From: Larix kaempferi
Lineage: Eukaryota > Streptophyta > Pinopsida > Pinales > Pinaceae
Direction of reading: 5' to 3'
Assembly: GCA_027924585.1 (NCBI GenBank)
Contig: BSBM01000870.1
Coordinates: forward strand, 558,001 to 622,000
DNA: 64,000 bases
The notes under the pieces are model-generated. The model was not told where the DNA came from. It was given only the letters and a program-made list of their open reading frames with translations, and did not search any database. A program made the translations under genes and the position numbers. This document shows, in pieces, positions 12,903 to 25,007 of this stretch. The number at the start of each line of letters is the position of its first letter. Within the stretch, counting starts at the first letter, position 1.

Positions 12903-12985
12903 ATAGGCCGTGGCCTAATGATAAGACATTGTGTTGGTAGTGCGGCAGTCACAGGATCCATCCCCATCCACTACGTTTTATATAT
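12903..12985 (+). mobile_element. SINE-like tRNA-derived head (candidate 1)
   Basis: Contains an A-box-like TGGCCTAATGA near 12909 and, about 40 bases on, a B-box-like AGGATCCATCC near 12952, as in the internal RNA polymerase III promoter of tRNA-derived SINEs. No poly(A)/poly(T) tail or TSD could be defined, so this is tentative. Confidence 0.3.
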
Positions 12986-13231
12986 TATTTGTTAGCACGT
13001 TGGCTTGCGACTGGGCTATGTGTTGGCACTTTACTCCGTCGGTTACGTTGTGACTTGGATATGTGTTGGATCTCCACCATTGTGTGTTGGCGTATTACTT
13101 GGCGGCCTTGGCGTTGGCCATGGGGTTGAGGGTCTAGCTCTTGATCCCGTTCATTTTTCCAAATGAATAAACCCACAACTTTATATACAAGGTTTTCCCT
13201 ATGTGTATTAAGAACTACTACTATAAGCTTT

Positions 13232-13305
13232 GGATAGACGGGCTTGGTGGAGATGCTGGGTGCCTTGGAGGTCATGGGTTAGATTCCCATGGTCTCCCAT
13301 AATTT
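13232..13305 (+). mobile_element. SINE-like tRNA-derived head (candidate 2)
   Basis: An A-box-like GGGCTTGGTGG near 13237 is followed after about 38 bases by GGTTAGATTCC (near 13275), one base from the B-box consensus GGTTCGATTCC. Spacing and order fit a tRNA-type pol III promoter. No cloverleaf can be closed, so it is not a tRNA gene. The 3' end is undefined. Confidence 0.35.
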
Positions 13306-13670
13306 TGGTAAAATGTACAATCAATTGGCCAACAGGGCTACCACATGGCATACCCTGATTGGTCCACATACTACCATGTCATTCGAAACCTATCCACGTG
13401 GAACCCTATGGGGATTCCATGTGTCTATAATGATGACTTGTCCATGCCACATGGCAACCCGTCGGTGTTCCACATGGCCCCCTTTTCCCCCCTTTTTTAC
13501 ATCATTTTTATCCTTTTTACTAATCTTAGAAACTCAATATCTTTTGCATCCGGAGGCCATTTCACGCGAAACGAGCGTTTCCAGAAAGATAATGGTGATA
13601 TATATGCGTCTATAATATTATTTACATATTTTGAATACTTTAATTTTGATCGAACTCTGAGATCCTCCTG
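13306..13670. other. gene-free stretch with CCACATGG-type palindromes
   Basis: No supported gene. About 13340-13480 has five CACATG/CACGTG-centred palindromes (for example CCACATGG and CCACGTGG). The rest is AT-rich and unassigned. Confidence 0.4.
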
Positions 13671-13679
13671 GATCACAAC

Positions 13680-16510
13680 ATGAGTTACATCTCTTTGGAG
13701 AATGCTTTTAGTTTGGCAAGGAAATTTGAAAGTAAAAATATGGCTACTAGAAGGGATACTACTAACATATATAGATAGGGAAATGTTTCCTCCCTCAACC
13801 TCCCTCAATCTACAAGGTTGACGCCTCAGCAAGTGGAGGAAGGATGAGTAAAGGGACTATGTTTTAATTGTTACATCAAGTACAATAAGGGGCATAAGTG
13901 CAGTGAGAAGAAATTATTCTACATAGATTATGATGATGAAGAAGATTTAGAATTGGAATAGTCTAAAAAGGTATATCTAGAAGATACTACTCCAACTATA
14001 TACTAACAAGCATTTGTCGACATTGGCACTCCTCAAATTCTGAATATAGAAGAATATATCAAAAATAAAAATGTGACAATGCTCATTGATTTTGGTAGTA
14101 CCCATAACTTCATTAATTGAAAATTAGCCAAACTTTTCAATGGATTTATATATCCAATACCAAAATTTCAAGTAATAATTTCATATGGAGGTAACATAAA
14201 TTGTTGAGGGAAGTGCCATATTATCAAGCTTACTATGGGGAGTATTTATTATATAGTCTAATTATTTCAATCCAAATGGGTGGTGTTGATATTGTACTAT
14301 GGGTCCAATGGATACAATAAATGGGAACATTTACCCTTAATTTTTCAATTGCTTTTCATGAGATTCTCGTCAGAAGGAAAGGAAATTAAACTAACAGGTA
14401 TTCCAGAGAATCCCTCTAAAGCGATAAGCTCTAACAACATGACCAAATTGTTAAAAATGGGACACCATGGTGTAATTTCACAATTGTGCTCACTATATGT
14501 TCAAGCATATATACCCTCTATCTAGTGGATCTCCAATAATTTATTGATAATCATTCTGAGGTATTTGGGTAGATGCCTAAATTTATTCTGCCTACTCGTG
14601 ATCACGACCTTGTTATTGACTTGCAACTAAGAAGTGTACCACCTGACATCGGACCCTATGAGTACCCATATGCACAAAAGAGTGATATTGAGAATATGGT
14701 TCAACAAATGTTAGATGTAGGCATCATTCAACCTAGTCAAAGTGATTTTTATGCACCAGTGGTGATGGGTGAATTCACGAATATGGGTGTCTATTCGATG
14801 ACAATCACATCGCAAAATTCGTATTAAATAAATTTTCGGTAGTTCGACCAAAAAATTATTTAATCCAACAGCTGATTTTTTTTTGATTAAATCTAATGGT
14901 CAAATATTGAAAAAACATTTGTTCGAAAAATTAAACAGGTTTTCAGTCGAGCTATTGTTCGGTAGAAAACCTATTAATACTAAAAAATGGAATATTTTCA
15001 GGTTTCTCCAATTTCATAATGCAAAACCGATATCTAGTACTACAAAGCGACTATCGGAGTTGACACCGTTAGTTTTTTCATTGAATCTACTTTCTGTACG
15101 TATAAATTTTGTTGTGTTTAGGTGCGATATGGTATTTTTAGTTATTATTTTTTGTTAACATGTGTCTATTATTGTTTTATTGCTTTCAAAATGCAGTGAA
15201 ATGAAAATTCCATAATTTCAAAAATACACAATAAAAAATTGAAAAAAATATGAGGTTCTTCATTGGAGTGTCTACTTGAAAGGGTACTCTTATATTTTTA
15301 GGTTTTAGTGAAAATTGAGAGAAATGTCCACTGAAAAAAACATGTTGATATTCAACAAGTTTTTCACATCGATCCAATTCAAAAAATTATAATAATTAGT
15401 ATATTCACCCGTTGGATATGAAATTATAGTCATGATCTAATACACTCTGTATAGATTGTTGTAGCTTATTTTGTTCTTACAAATACAAGGTTAACAATGA
15501 TTTATCATGACTCAAAAAAATGACTATTTATTAGTCCTTTCATTTTATAAGAATATACTGTCAAACATTTTCCAAATTGTCATATCAAATATCAATAAAA
15601 AAAATTAAAAATAATGAATAGAAATCTAACAAAATTCTCTAAAAGTTTTATTTTTACTGGAAAATTGAAATTCTAAACACAAATATAACTTTTGTTCTCC
15701 ATAACTTCAAAATCATGAAAAAATCAGATTTATTTTCTCATAAGACCCCCCAAAATAGACACCCATATTCATGGATTCACCATGATGGTTCACAAAAAGG
15801 AAGGTTTGTGGTATATGTATAGATTATCGAGAGATGACCATTAAAGATAAGTTTCCTTTTACTGTCATTGATGAATTATTAAATGAATTACAACGAGCAA
15901 TTTTGTTCACCAAGTTGGATCTTTGTTCTAGATATCATCAAATCATAATGAGGAAAGAAGACACTTTGAAAACAACCTTCCAAACACATGACATTCATTA
16001 TGAATTTTTGGTGATGCCATTTGGTCATACTGATGTACCTTCCACATTTCAAATATTGATGATATTTATTTTTAAACCCTTAGAAAATTTGTGTTAGTAT
16101 TTTTTTATGATATACTAATGTATATAAAATCTTAGGAGGGGCATGTACAACATGTTGACATGGTGTTAAAACTATTGGAGGAGCATCAACCATACGCCAA
16201 TACTTCTAAGTGTGCCTTTGGGGTTAATGAAGTGGAATATTTGGGTCATATTGTATCTCATGAAAGCATCAAAGTGGATCCTAACAAAATTAAAGCTATT
16301 TTGGAATGACTGATTCCTAATACCTTTAAGAATCTTAGTGGATTCTTAGGATTGATTGGATACTACCATAATTTTATCGAGAATTATGTTCAAATAATAG
16401 CAACTATAATAAGGTTATTTAAAAATGAGGCATTCTCTTGCAGTCAAGAAGCAAACAAATATTTTGAAAAACTTAAAGTAGTTATGTGTACAACTCATAA
16501 CATCCATAGT
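13680..16510 (+). pseudogene. gypsy gag-pol remnant (element H), split
   Basis: Gag end with ENAFSLARKFESKN near 13697; zinc-binding CFNC...GHKC at about 13863-13904; protease near 14084 with IDFGSTHNF (usual DSG changed to DFG); a spacer; RT start 14573-14767 (IIQPSQSDFYAPVVM); then the insertion 14768-15781; RT resumes at 15782 with [11 protein letters not shown] and FLVMPFG about 15910-16030. After about 16090 the frame shifts, and the rest (sequence around the YLGHIVS block, about 16230) is read in another frame. Many stops, including two near 13960-14010. Non-functional. Confidence 0.85.
14768..15781. mobile_element. 1014-bp insertion with terminal inverted repeats
   Basis: It interrupts the H reverse transcriptase between APVVM and the following codons. 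Left end GGTGAATTCACGAATATGGG and the complement of the right end, GGTGAATCCATGAATATGGG, match at all but two positions, and the match continues into GTGTCTATT, giving about 28 bp of imperfect terminal inverted repeat. The flanks repeat GTGATG / ATGATG; a 5-6 bp duplication restores the RT frame best. The inside is AT-rich and has no recognisable transposase, so it is a non-autonomous DNA-transposon-like element. The superfamily is undecided, because the TSD length is ambiguous. Confidence 0.7.
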
Positions 16511-16539
16511 TAATTACATGTTGAGCATGACACTTGTTT

Positions 16540-16780
16540 GAAGGGAGGGGCATGTTAAGACCTATATATTGTGACATTACATCTTTATTATTATATTAGT
16601 ATTGTCTTTATTGGTCAACTAGGACCTTAGTTGTAATTGTAACCTTTGTATCCTATATATATACAAAGGAAACCTAGTTTTAGGATAATTTCATCTTGTC
16701 TTGAGAATTTCATACACTATATAAGGAGGTCCCCCATCGAAGAGGCTTCTTATTTATCTCTTTATTTTATTCTCAATGCA
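16540..16780 (+). repeat. polypurine tract and 3' LTR of H
   Basis: Polypurine tract GAAGGGAGGGG (16540-16550), then an LTR start TGTTAAGACC at 16553. A TATA-like CTATATATATAC lies near 16653. A possible end is CTCAATGCA at 16780, giving an LTR of only about 228 bp; alternatively the LTR continued and was cut by element D at 16792. Confidence 0.5.
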
Positions 16781-16791
16781 TTGGGTTACTC

Positions 16792-18710
16792 TATAATATC
16801 CCAACCAAGAATTGGCCAGAATACTAACTCCAACTGTCGAATTTATCAGGATTTTCACTAGTAATTTTTAGACAATTTCTTTACGGTGAGCAGGATGTAA
16901 GTGAGGTGTACAGGGGCACTGATAAAGTATGGTAGGGGTGAATTTAGGTTCTGGAATTTACATGGGAGAGTGTGCAGCAGCAATTTAGACATAAGAAAAA
17001 ATTTTAGGATCCTTTGTACAAAGCACGGAGACCATTTATGCTTCGAACATCGGCATCGCCGAAGTCTACAACAAGGCTTCCTGGGTGCATCCACATATAC
17101 AAAATGGATCAGGGAGTTGGGAATGATTAATAAACTGATATTTGTGTTCATGGATGTACAAATTTAATGTACCAACTTATAAAAGTGATACAAAGACTCT
17201 AGGTTTTTCAAATTTGATCAAAACAATGGCTAAGGAAGCTAGAATTGCTGGAGATGGGCAAGTACAAAGGCTATGGATGGAAAAAAGGTTCTGATATGAT
17301 TGTATACCTCTGCACAACATACTGATACCATTTATGTTTCAAGAACATCCTGGCTGAAATCTACTCCAATGATCCTAGGTTTCTTAGCATATGCAGACTA
17401 GTATGGGTAGGGAAATTGACTGAGGGTTGGAAAAGGTTGTTTCAGACATTAGATAGGATAATAATAATTAATTTATAGTCATTGTATCATTAAATAACAT
17501 TTCAGAATTTTATATGCAGATCTGGGCAAGTATGATAACAAAACTAGTAAAATAGCAATTTAGGACAGCTCAACTAGCTCGACTTGTGGACTCCCAAAAA
17601 ATGCTCAAAGGAAATCGAAATTATGAAAAAGTGGTTGTATCATCACATGTGATGTATTATCTAAGTACAAGAACTCGAATGACTTCATTTGGACCTTTAT
17701 TCATTGACTTATGAACCATTCATTGAAAGCTAGTCAAAATCTAGCTAAATCTAGCAAGGGTGCATAAATTGAAGAATAATTCAGAGTTTTGTAATTTTTA
17801 TTGAAGTGAATTATATCAGAACATTACATGCTCCATTATTACATCAAAAATAGGCCAATATGCCTCTCAGAAGATGAAGGAAGAATCTCTCCTCTTGCAC
17901 ATAAGAAACTAGTTGTAGAATAGAAGGAGGAAGGATTCGATCTCTGACTTTGATTAAGATAGCTCTAAAATTCTGATTCAACCTGGTAAGATTGAGTACC
18001 TACAAAGAAACCCAGTGATAATGGCTGGATGCCATCATCCTCTCATAGAAAGCTAGGGCACATCTCCCATGCTTGACTAGGGGCACACCTCCCAAGTCTT
18101 GGATGCACAAATGCATTCATAAAATTCCTCACACTAGAAAAAGATGTGAAATGGAGTTGGAATCATTCTTTTATAGAATTCATGTTGACTTGTTGAGCAA
18201 GTTACTTGGCTTGGTGACCTGTGAGAATAGGTCACCCATGAGTGGACATACTTTCCTTGCTTTGCTTTTCTTTGCTTTTTTTCTTTCCATTTTTTTTTAT
18301 TTTCCTTCCTTTTGTAAACTTTCCTACTTTCAAAACTTTCTTGCTTTTCCTGGATTTATGCTGCTTTTCCTGAAATGAGCCTCTTTTCTCCATTTTGGCA
18401 ACATTTTTGGACTCTAGTGTTTACTTGACTTCTACTCCAAGTAATTCCTCCAACCTTATCATCTCCACTTGCCAATATTTATTAGCAATATTTATTAATA
18501 AAAATATTACAACTCAGAATTAATTCACACTTCAACATTTAATCAATTAATTAATGTTTAATTAACTCATGTTGTATATTTGCCTCCAAAAATACACCCT
18601 ACTCCATTTTGGCAACATATTCCACATGGGTGCCCTCTTCACCCACTTAGGGGTTGATCTTGTCCCCTTTCACCCATGGTATTGGATTAGCCAAAATTGG
18701 GGACATGATA
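16792..18710 (-). repeat. 3' LTR of D
   Basis: 1919 bp, collinear with 33182-35234 apart from an indel of about 120 bp and small changes. On the minus strand it starts TATCATGTCCCC (a TG-to-TA change) and ends GGGATATTATA. The plus-strand pyrimidine-rich run at about 18245-18375 is the purine-rich tract seen in the B and C LTRs. Confidence 0.88.
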
Positions 18711-18727
18711 GTCCTCCCTTCCCAAGA
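18711..18727 (-). other. polypurine tract of D
   Basis: The minus strand reads TTGGGAAGGGAGGAC directly before the LTR start. Upstream lies GCTTGAGGACAAGCAA, identical to the sequence upstream of the tract in element B (about 53090-53105). The tract primes plus-strand DNA synthesis and fixes the orientation of D. Confidence 0.8.
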
Positions 18728-18937
18728 TTGCTTGTCCTCAAGCAATGTTAGGACTCCACCAAGCTTGTGCTGCACCACTCTGATTATAAATGTCCCCATC
18801 CACTGAAAATTCTAAAAATTAAACTTGAGCCTTCAAAAAAATGACTATGGAAGAAAAAAAAAACTGCACTGTAATCTATATCCGCAATTAACGAGAAATG
18901 GACAAAATTTTCAACCTAGTTAGGATAACATGAGTAG

Positions 18938-21109
18938 AATTCTTGGATCCCACTATTTCTCCTACAATGACCAAAAATTTTATGTCACCTTTGGCAATCT
19001 GTCACTCCCATGAATGCGAGGATCCCAAAGTATCATCTACCTTTTCCCAATCTTCATAATCGATTTAAAGAATCTATCAACAAACATGTGCCTTTTCATC
19101 CTGGGAATAACTGAAAGGACATTACTGCCAACCAAACCAAGTAGAGAGAAAAATGCTTCTTCAAGTGAAGACATCCAATGGCTCACATCTCTGCCATTGG
19201 AGAAAAAATGAAAGCATACCTCCAAGCATGTGGATTCCCTCCACATAGGCCAACTTCTGCAAGTAATCATTAATTTATCTTGGCAACTTGCCTGCTTAGC
19301 TGCCTTCCCTAGGCCATAAGAAGAAACATTTTTGTAAGGATATTTCATGCTTGTTAGGTAATCTTTCACCCAATCCATATGTGGATGAGTGACATCAAAT
19401 GGTTGCAAAATACATCTTTGTTGCTGGTCACAATTCAAGACAATGTCAGTTATAGCAACAAATTTATTACAGAAACAAGTGAACTTTTTACCTTCCATAT
19501 TTTTCATTTCAGTGATGCCTCTATTCATCCATCCAGTGGATGAGTCATAGATCTTGCTTGCTGATTAATATGAGTTATAATAGGATCTTTCTCCCATGGG
19601 GACATATCATGATCCTCCTGCTATACATGTAACACAAACCAGAAGAATTTCTTCACCCACTGTTCATTCCCCATTGGTGTTGCTGAATCTAGGACATGTG
19701 GGAAAGAACTGTGAACCTTCTTTACATGTATGAAACCTTCAGTGATCAGAATTATGGCTGCAACTTCTTCATTATTGGCTGGCCCAAATTGGGTGCTCTC
19801 ATCCCACTCTTCCATGGGAGAGTGTCTGTCTTCAAGGAACAACTTAAGTTCCCTTTGAAAAAAGTCAAGTGCTTGTTTCTCATCAAACTGTTCTGCACAC
19901 TCTTCAAGCACATATAAAAATGAATGATCCTCATGATCCACCATCTCATGAGGTTCCTCCCTATGATCAAGAATGATTTCATCCAAATGAAGTTGACTGA
20001 ATGGTGAGTAGGAGGGTAGGGGGGATCTTTGCAACCTTTCATGAAGCTGCAATATTTCTGTCTTGGATTCTTGGAGGGCACTTTGAGTGCTTCTCGAAGA
20101 ATCTTGGGTGGCAATTAATTCATCATTGATCTTACTAATCTCTTCATCATCCCTCAAGGATGTACCATGAAACAATTCTACAAGCTCCAACAAACTATCT
20201 CTATCAGAAAGCAGGTTCAAGAATTTACCTTTTATGCTTGTCATGGCTTTCTGAAACTCTTCCATGTCTCTCATGGAAGACTGCTCCCCCAAATTCCAAC
20301 ATATTTTATTCATTAAGGCATGGGTTTCATTGAGGGTTTGAAGGGATTCTTGAATTTTGCATTTGTTCATCTTCTGTGTCCCTTCAAGGAAATGACGTTC
20401 TCGCATATGAACCTTCTCTTCTTCTAGCTTCCTAGGATCAACTTCAACTGATTCTGTTGAATTTATGAAAGTTGATCCATATTTTGGGGCTACAAGATAT
20501 TCATATTTCAGATCATGACTATCAGATCTTTGGCTACAACTGGGGTGCTCATTCATTGTTGGTGCACTAGTAAGTCTTTCTCTCCAATTTTCAGCCCTCC
20601 CCAATTCAAGAGTCTCAACCCTTGGGGATTCAACCAAGCTCATATTATCCTCTGAAGTGGCTTCCCCATCATACTAACACATAGGCATATAAAAATCAGA
20701 ATTGAAAAAACTCCCATGTGTTATGTTTTCTCCTCCTTGTGATGGTATGTTGGTGGTTTGGCCTTCCACCAATCTCTCATTTTCAATTTCTATTGCTGCA
20801 AGAACTTCTTCTTTCTCCATGGATCTTGCATCCACAACACCATCACCAATGGGTACTTCCATGTCTCCCACATATATATGAGAATACACATCATTAGATG
20901 CTTCCTCACACTTAAAACATTCATCAATAGGTTCTCTTCCAACCATGTGGGCATCATGTAAACACATTTCTAGTGATTCAGTCTTGTCACTGCATTCACC
21001 ATTATCACTAAGGATGCAAGACTCAGCATCCATGGAATCCCTTATGCAATAATCATCCTTTGATGTGGCTGCAACATCATCATTATACAAAGTAGTACAA
21101 AAATATGAA
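18938..21109 (-). pseudogene. unrecognised coiled-coil / WDPxI protein of D, part 2
   Basis: This is the larger part of D's protein, continuing after element E. Minus-strand blocks: an acidic block 21109-20674; after one in-frame stop, a 340-residue block 20643-19621 in the same frame with charged, heptad-like helices (LLSDRDSLLELVELFHG, then STQSALQESK and LQLHERLQ); a frame change; then 19528-19037, cysteine- and tryptophan-containing. Beyond a stop, WDPRI motifs occur at 19027 and 18952, 25 codons apart in that frame. Related blocks occur in B (46900-47700) and C (58500-58870). I recognise no known domain; a gag-like structural role is only an inference from its position after the primer site. 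Confidence 0.7.
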
Positions 21110-21114
21110 TGTGG

Positions 21115-24100
21115 TATCACGAACCCAAATTTCTAAACTAGTAAAAATTCGTAAACATTTAAAACTTTTCATCATGGATGATAACAATAAAATATAAAAC
21201 AAACTCATTCCTTTTTCAACATAGTGTTGGTTAATTATTCATCAAATATATGGAACATACATAAGCATTTTTACAATTATTAAGCTATTAACTTTAATAC
21301 AAGGTTTTCCGATCATGTTCGTCTCATTGTCGATTATTATTCACTCTATTTCACTTTGTACAAAGTACATTCACTCAAGGTAAAAATGAATGACTATTAA
21401 TAAAAAGGGCATTAAATCTAAGCATACAATTTATCAATGGCGCATCAACATGTCTTACCATTTTAAACCTATTCATGGAATCTTCACTTAATGGTAGTGA
21501 ACATAATCATATGTGCTGAAATATTTAGTACACTTCTATCCCATGGATAACATAGTCATCTAAGAAAACATATTTCACAAAGCCTTAATTGACACAACAT
21601 ACATTCAAAATAAATACAATTTATCAAGAGAGATATACACATGAAAAGGTACAAACCAAAGAGAACATTTTCACGTGGTTCACCCATATCTTGGGCTACA
21701 TCCACAAAGGCTTGGGTTTTTATTAATTCGAGGAGGAGGTTACAATCTGCAACTTGGTTGTTGCTTTCCAAGAGGGCATTCTATAGTACGTAGAAGTATG
21801 TAAAACATACCTTTCTTTCCTCAAACTAACTTCACTTAGAGGTAACTCTTTTAAAACTAATGATTCCATTTTTCTTTTGTCACATATAAAATAATAGGCT
21901 ATTATGTTTTTAGACGAGAAGCACATATACAGTTTTAAAGCCAAGATTTTAGCCTTCCAACCTAGGTTCTACATACTAGGTCTCTTTCTATAAGAAAGGT
22001 ACAAAGTGATGCCTATATACCATATATATAAAAGGATCAAAGGTAAATCCAAAAGAGAGCCATTCTCATTCCTTACACTATACCCATTCAAGATTACGTG
22101 AAAACTATACAATAAACAATATCTAAATATGAGCCTTTATAAGTTATGCACCATATAGATATGTTAATATATTTTAAACATATATAATGGTATATTTTTA
22201 CATTGATTCAACTATTATTTAATTCAATACTAAGATAGATAAGATGCAAGTCTTTATAAAATAGAAGGTTCTCTTCACAACATAAAGTGATGAAGTCTAA
22301 TTTCTTCATAGCATATGGATATATACTAGCATACGTAACATTATCTATTTAAATAAACTACCTCATATTAATAAGCTACCACATAATGGATCTACTATAT
22401 TCATTATTTAAATTTTCTACAACAAGTATATAAGATAAGTTCTACTATAGAATCCCATTGCGGCTTACATTCTGAACATAGGTTTTAATAAATCTTTAAG
22501 TATCGATTGTATCAATATAGGCATCTTTTTCACATATAAAGGAAATGATTATATATAACAGAAATATTAATAAGGATAAGGTTAAAGAACTACCTCCTTT
22601 CCATGCTATCTACATTATAAATACAACGCAAGAATAATGTATTATAGAGTCTACAAGGTTCCGCTTTATAACCTACAGGATTTCGTTTTAAGAGCGGTCC
22701 CTTCCACACAATAAAAAATAATGCACTACGGAAACTTTCGTCCACGCGATCATATCATATAAACAACGCAGAGGAGACACGAATAGGTGTCGATAACCTA
22801 CAGAGAATTGGAAATCAGAGGAGGTATTCTGATCTAATACAGAGATCGATAATAACTAAAAATGTGTGCTTAGATCTCGAGATTCTTTTATTAGTACAAG
22901 GATCTACAGGATGAATAAAGTAATGAACTCTATCAAGTCATCCAGAACTCTGTCAAGCTATCCAGGGATTATATGTGATAATGTAGCAATCAAGTTACAC
23001 AGTGAAGATCGTATTATGCATAGATACATACATATTATAGATCTGTCCATAGTTTAACATAGCGAAGCTGTAGAGATCAATATCCATATGATAATTCTTA
23101 TCAATTAACCTACACAGAGATCGCATGTTGCGACTCTGTTCAAACAATTAGGTTCTGGCGAACTGATATGTTGAATCATTTGTATAGAGATCACGTAATG
23201 TGATTCTCTCCAGCTAAGAACCTATTAAAATAATTTATATAACGACATTTCTTTAAAACAGTGGGATCAAGCTATCAATCATAAAATCTCAAATCAGCAC
23301 ATATGTATATTAAGATAATCGCTCTACCTGATAAGTGGATGTAAAGATTATTTACACGAGTGCTGCTCCATTGAGAAAACGTAGGATTTACGGCTAAAAC
23401 AAAAAATATGAGTTTGGAAATCAGTACCTTTCGTAAGAAGGAACCAGGATTAGGGATTGGTGCAATAATGAGCTCGATTCTAGCAGTCCTTCAACATTTG
23501 TGCAACAACCTCCACTTCTAGCATCTGAATCCGTTCTTTGCAGGATCCATAGTAGAGAACAAAACGTGAAGGCGCAGCCTCCAGGAATACTAGGTATGCG
23601 AATGTGGATGAAACTCTGAGTTGTATTTCCATCAAACAATGTAGGTTGGGTATGAAGTGTTATTCTCTTACCCCAAATCGTAGAGATTCCTGCTCTCCTG
23701 CGAACGGTAGACACACAAATCAATTACCTCCTGTCCTACCATCCGTGTGTTTCCGCCTTTTTAAAGACCCTGCCCACTTCTCCTTTTTAAGTTGTGTTTC
23801 CCTCATCCAGCTGATGAACTACTGCCACTTGGGGGATGGGACTTCCATAACATCCGCCAAGTGGTTTCTAACCACTCTTCTTTCATGAAGGCTCGACTCT
23901 CAATAGGGAGACAATTTTGCAGAGATCTCTCCCATCTTCCTCCTCCATAACTTAGTATTTAATAAAATGTACCTTCCACTATTTAAAATAGCGGAGTGAG
24001 CTCTGATATCGAGGCAATTCTCCATGACTCCCTCCGTCATATTTCAATAACCATATAACTTCCAATAATTTTTAGAAGTAGTGCGCCCAAATCGTGGTAT

Positions 24101-25007
24101 CACCAAAAATGATTATAACCTTGGGAAAATTTACATGTAAGAAGTACTCTGATATGTTTTAAATTTCATAATTATCTTGCATGTAAAATGGCATAAAGTC
24201 TTATTTCTTTCCCTTGCGTAATATAAGCTAAGATGTATATATATAATTACCTACATAATATCTTATTTAGAAAGACCATGTTTTTCTACTAGAACTTATA
24301 ATATATTTTCATGTAGGGTTATATCAAGAAGTTACCGTACTTGTATAATTGTATGTTTTCACACATATATATTTGGTTGCTCCCTTTCACACATATATAT
24401 ATGTTAACACTTGTAGATATGTAGCACAATAAGTATATGTTTATATATATATATATCTCCTAAAATCTCCCAAAACGTTTTTTATGAGATCATTTATCTT
24501 CTCTTACGGTGACTTACAACTTTGTCACTTTGAGCTGAGCTTAAATATTAATCTTATGCATTAGTTTAGGATAAAGTATTTTTAACTTTGTTTAAGCTTA
24601 TAGTGATATCAAGTTATCATTTAATAATGATGTTAATGGTGCTAATAACCACTTAGTGATTTGTGTCTTATCAATACTTAACTTAGGGTATCTCCTTAGA
24701 GCTTTAAGCATTGAAATAAGAAGTTTTTCCTTCTTCTAGCGTATGAGGTAACTGGACGACATCTGTTGTTTTTAACCAAATCTCATGCCTTCCCCAAATT
24801 GTTTATCCATCCCTCGGTGGATTCGGTTGTTGTCGTCTAAATGAGTCATCTCGAAGTCTCTAAGTTTAAAATAACACTTATAACAATAGTTTCATGGTCC
24901 ACTGGTGGGGCCTTGGCCTTGAGCTCCTCACTAGGGTCGTTTACATAATTCATAATTACATTTACAAAAAAAAATACTAATAGGGGTCGAAATTGAGGGA
25001 TGTTACA
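21115..25007 (-). repeat. 3' LTR of E (3.9 kb)
   Basis: 3893 bp, matching 27559-32417 base for base over most of its length apart from scattered substitutions and indels, plus two larger blocks present only in the other copy. Its minus-strand start is TGTAACATCCC (25007) and its minus-strand end is GGGTTCGTGATA. Several open stretches (e.g. 22866-23057, 23604-23888) recur in the other LTR only because the LTRs are copies; no protein family is recognisable. Confidence 0.92.
23756..23767 (-). promoter_or_regulatory. possible TATA element of the E LTR
   Basis: The minus strand reads TCTTTAAAAAGG next to GAAGTGGGCAGGG. The solo LTR has TTATAAAG beside a similar AAATGGGCAGAG at about 50735-50760, so an A/T box next to a GGGCAG block is kept between diverged copies. 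It is only a candidate. Confidence 0.3.

Larger units (their letters stand above)
13671..16780 (+). mobile_element. Ty3/gypsy element H, internally deleted
   Basis: Plus-strand gypsy remnant with gag end, zinc knuckle, protease, reverse transcriptase and a trace of RNase H, then a direct jump at about 16510 to a polypurine tract (GAAGGGAGGGG, 16540-16550) and an LTR start TGTTAAGACC at 16553. Integrase and most of RNase H are therefore deleted, and the left side of gag and the 5' LTR are absent. A 1014-bp insertion splits RT. Element D was inserted just to the right (16792). Confidence 0.75.

Noticed and set aside
12598-12906. 102-codon open frame as a host gene
   Set aside because: No recognisable domain, no homologous copy in the window and a position next to a degenerate LTR; insufficient support.
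13232-13305. Possible tRNA gene
   Set aside because: A- and B-box words are present but no acceptor stem or cloverleaf can be closed, so only a SINE-like head is proposed.
22866-23057. 63-codon frame repeated at 29289-29480
   Set aside because: Its conservation is explained by the two LTRs of E being copies of each other; no domain and no independent support.
23604-23888. 94-codon frame with a longer counterpart at 29984-30334
   Set aside because: Same reason: duplicated LTR sequence, and the two frames start and end differently.
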